Shown: positions 62,224 through 64,000 of the stretch, in pieces | Position numbering within the stretch: the first letter of the stretch is position 1 | Layout of the letters: each line of letters starts with the position of its first letter | NCBI RefSeq assembly: GCF_017939745.1 | Contig: NZ_JAGKQQ010000001.1 | Location: forward strand, 1,860,001 to 1,924,000 | Source: Gemmata palustris | Lineage (GTDB): Bacteria > Planctomycetota > Planctomycetia > Gemmatales > Gemmataceae | Direction: 5' to 3' | Length of the DNA: 64,000 bases | Program-made: the position numbers and the translations under genes | The notes under the pieces: model-generated | Told to the model about the DNA's origin: nothing | The model's input: only the letters and a program-made list of their open reading frames with translations | Databases searched by the model: none

Positions 62224-64000
62224 ATGTCTCGGGCGGCTCACATCGGGTTGACGGGCGCGGTTCTCGCGATGGTCGGTGTTCTGGTCGGGTTCTCGGAGCC
62301 GGCGCGCACGTCCGCCGCGGACCCGGACGTCAGCACGGACCGACTCAACAAGGAAATTGAGAACGTGAAGTTCGCCGCGGTCGACGGGAAAACGCCCGCG
62401 CTCCGGGATTTCGCGGGCGAAAAGGGCACGGTCGTCGTGTTCCTCTCGTTCGACTGCCCGGTCTCGAACAGCTACGCGGGCGCCCTCGCGGAACTTCACA
62501 AAACCTACGCCGCAAGGGGCGTCAAGTTCCTTGCACTCGTCCCGACGGACGACAGCGCGGAGCGGATCGCGAAGAAAAGCACAGAGTTCAAACTCCCCTT
62601 CCCCGCCCTGTCTGACAGCAAACTCGCGGCGGCTGAAGCGTTCAAGGCGATCGTCACGCCGGAAGCGTTCGTCCTCGATCACAACCACGTCCTGCGGTAC
62701 CGCGGACGGATCGACAATCAGTATTACGGCCGTCTGAAGAAGAACCCCCAGGTGACCGAACACGACCTGCGGGACGCACTCGAAGCGCTCACCGCGGGCA
62801 AGAACGTGTCGGCCCCCGCGACGCGGGCCATCGGCTGTCACATTGACGCGAAAGAGCGGAAGGTCACCTCCGACACCGTTACCTACCACCGCGACGTGCA
62901 GCCGATCCTCCAAAAACACTGCCAGAGCTGCCACCGACCCGGTGACGTGGGGCCGTTCGCGCTGATGACGTACAAACAGGCGCTCAACTGGGCCTCCGAC
63001 ATCGTCCACTACACACAGTCGAAGGAAATGCCGCCGTGGAAGCCGAGCGCGGGGCTGGAGTTCAAGAACGCCCGCAGTTTGACCGCACGCGAACTCGACA
63101 CGCTCGCGTTGTGGGAAAAGACCGGGTGCCCCGAGGGTGACCCGAAGGACGCCCCGCCGCCCGTCAAGTTCCCGGCCGGCTGGCGCCTGGGCGAACCGGA
63201 CCTCGTGGTCGAAGTGCCCGACGACTTCCATGTCGGCGCTGCCGGCAAGGACACGTTCCGCTGCTTCGTGCTCCCCACGGGGTTGAAGGAAGACAAGTAC
63301 GTGGTCGCTTACGAGGTGAGGCCGGGCAACGCGACCGTCGTTCACCACACGCTCAACTACTTCGACACCACCGGTAAGGCGCGCAAGCTCGAAACCGCCG
63401 AGCGCGAGCGCAAGAAACTCGCGGACGAACTGGATCGCGGTTCCGGTTACCCGGTGGCAATGGGCCTCGGCTTCATCCCGAACCAGGCGGATGCGCCGCG
63501 CCCCGAAATCCCGGCGGTCGGGTCGCTCGGCGGCTGGGCGCCGGGGCAACTCGGCACGCAATTCCCCGAGAGTTCCGGCGTGCTGCTGCCCAAGGAAGCG
63601 GAGATCGTGCTCCAGGTCCACTACCACCGCACCGGGAAGCCCGAAAAGGACCGCACGAAGGTCGGGCTGTACTTCGCGAAGAAGCCGGTCGAGAAGCCGT
63701 GGACCACGCTCGTCGTGGGGGGAATGTCACCGCTCACACTCATCCCCGCGGGCAAGGCCAAGCACGTCGAGAAAGGTTCCGCGTGGACCACCGCGGACGC
63801 GAACCTTCACAGCGTGATGCCGCACATGCACCTGCTCGGCCGGAGCGTGAAGGTGAGCCTGACCCCGCCGGGCGGCGAAACCGTCGTGCTCGTGGACATC
63901 AAGGACTGGGATTACAACTGGCAGGAATCGTACTGGTTCGCGAAACCCGTGTTCGCGAAGGCGGGTACCAGGATCGATGTGGAGGCCGTGTTCGATAACT
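62224..64000 (+). CDS. Redoxin / cytochrome c / copper monooxygenase-like fusion, 3' end outside window
   Basis: 592 codons are present with no stop, so the gene runs off the window. After a signal peptide (about 1-32) a redoxin domain follows (about 45-195; SFDCPVSNSYAGALAELHK keeps one Cys of a CxxC-like site as CPVS). Next is a c-type haem site CQSCH in the segment HRDVQPILQKHCQSC. The remaining part resembles the PHM-type copper type II monooxygenase: VVHHTLNYF, then VMPHMHLLG and DIKDWDYNWQESYWF. GGAGG lies 7 nt before ATG 62224. Such fusions occur in planctomycetes and acidobacteria; the substrate is unknown. Confidence 0.82.
   Translation, partial: MSRAAHIGLTGAVLAMVGVLVGFSEPARTSAADPDVSTDRLNKEIENVKFAAVDGKTPALRDFAGEKGTVVVFLSFDCPVSNSYAGALAELHKTYAARGVKFLALVPTDDSAERIAKKSTEFKLPFPALSDSKLAAAEAFKAIVTPEAFVLDHNHVLRYRGRIDNQYYGRLKKNPQVTEHDLRDALEALTAGKNVSAPATRAIGCHIDAKERKVTSDTVTYHRDVQPILQKHCQSCHRPGDVGPFALMTYKQALNWASDIVHYTQSKEMPPWKPSAGLEFKNARSLTARELDTLALWEKTGCPEGDPKDAPPPVKFPAGWRLGEPDLVVEVPDDFHVGAAGKDTFRCFVLPTGLKEDKYVVAYEVRPGNATVVHHTLNYFDTTGKARKLETAERERKKLADELDRGSGYPVAMGLGFIPNQADAPRPEIPAVGSLGGWAPGQLGTQFPESSGVLLPKEAEIVLQVHYHRTGKPEKDRTKVGLYFAKKPVEKPWTTLVVGGMSPLTLIPAGKAKHVEKGSAWTTADANLHSVMPHMHLLGRSVKVSLTPPGGETVVLVDIKDWDYNWQESYWFAKPVFAKAGTRIDVEAVFDN

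Overview
The window reads as chromosomal DNA of a high-GC planctomycete, most likely of the Gemmata group. The basis is gene content: a DUF1553 (planctomycete cytochrome-associated) protein, a TIGR03000 protein, a Tat-exported Gfo/Idh/MocA oxidoreductase, a membrane-anchored ECF sigma factor, a serine/threonine kinase fused to an esterase, NPCBM and PQQ-propeller proteins, and a redoxin/cytochrome c/copper-monooxygenase fusion. No tRNA, rRNA or CRISPR array was seen.

Layout. 1-3.7 kb: 3' end of a DUF1553 gene, a Cys/Gly-rich TIGR03000 protein and a DRB0094-type RNA ligase, separated by large inverted repeats. 3.8-8.4 kb: an NtrC-type regulator and its sensor kinase (overlapping genes), then a secreted oxidoreductase closed by an intrinsic terminator. 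8.6-14 kb: a sigma-70 promoter followed by dnaG and rpoD, then a CT398-like zinc-ribbon protein and a DUF4177 protein. 14.1-22.7 kb: two carbohydrate-type esterases, an ECF sigma factor with a membrane anchor and two STN-like modules, and a large kinase-esterase fusion.

23.0-52.3 kb: thirteen consecutive minus-strand genes, ending in a 21-bp-stem terminator. In transcription order they encode a 1668-aa PQQ-propeller/repeat protein, a squalene-cyclase-like toroid protein, MoxR ATPase, DUF58, a BatA-type VWA membrane protein, a second VWA membrane protein, a DUF4175-like membrane protein, a coiled-coil protein with a Gly/Met/Pro-rich centre, a secreted helical protein, an NPCBM protein, and three HtrA-like proteins. 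Of the HtrA-like proteins, the first keeps its His-Asp-Ser triad, the second keeps only Asp, and the third keeps none and carries a C-terminal alpha/beta hydrolase domain that also appears inactive. This looks like an envelope-located chaperone/protease system and is the most interesting part of the window. GC-rich hairpins without a U tract sit in many of its intercistronic gaps.

53.1-56.5 kb: an alkaline-phosphatase-superfamily protein, an endonuclease/exonuclease/phosphatase protein and a radical SAM protein. 56.5-60.5 kb: a lower-GC accessory patch with a DUF6602/PD-(D/E)xK-like gene, a frameshifted IS630-type transposase, a short gene remnant and a frameshifted IS5-type element with recognisable inverted ends. 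60.6-64 kb: a PP2C phosphatase, a four-helix membrane protein, and the 5' part of the redoxin/cytochrome c/copper-monooxygenase fusion, which runs off the window.
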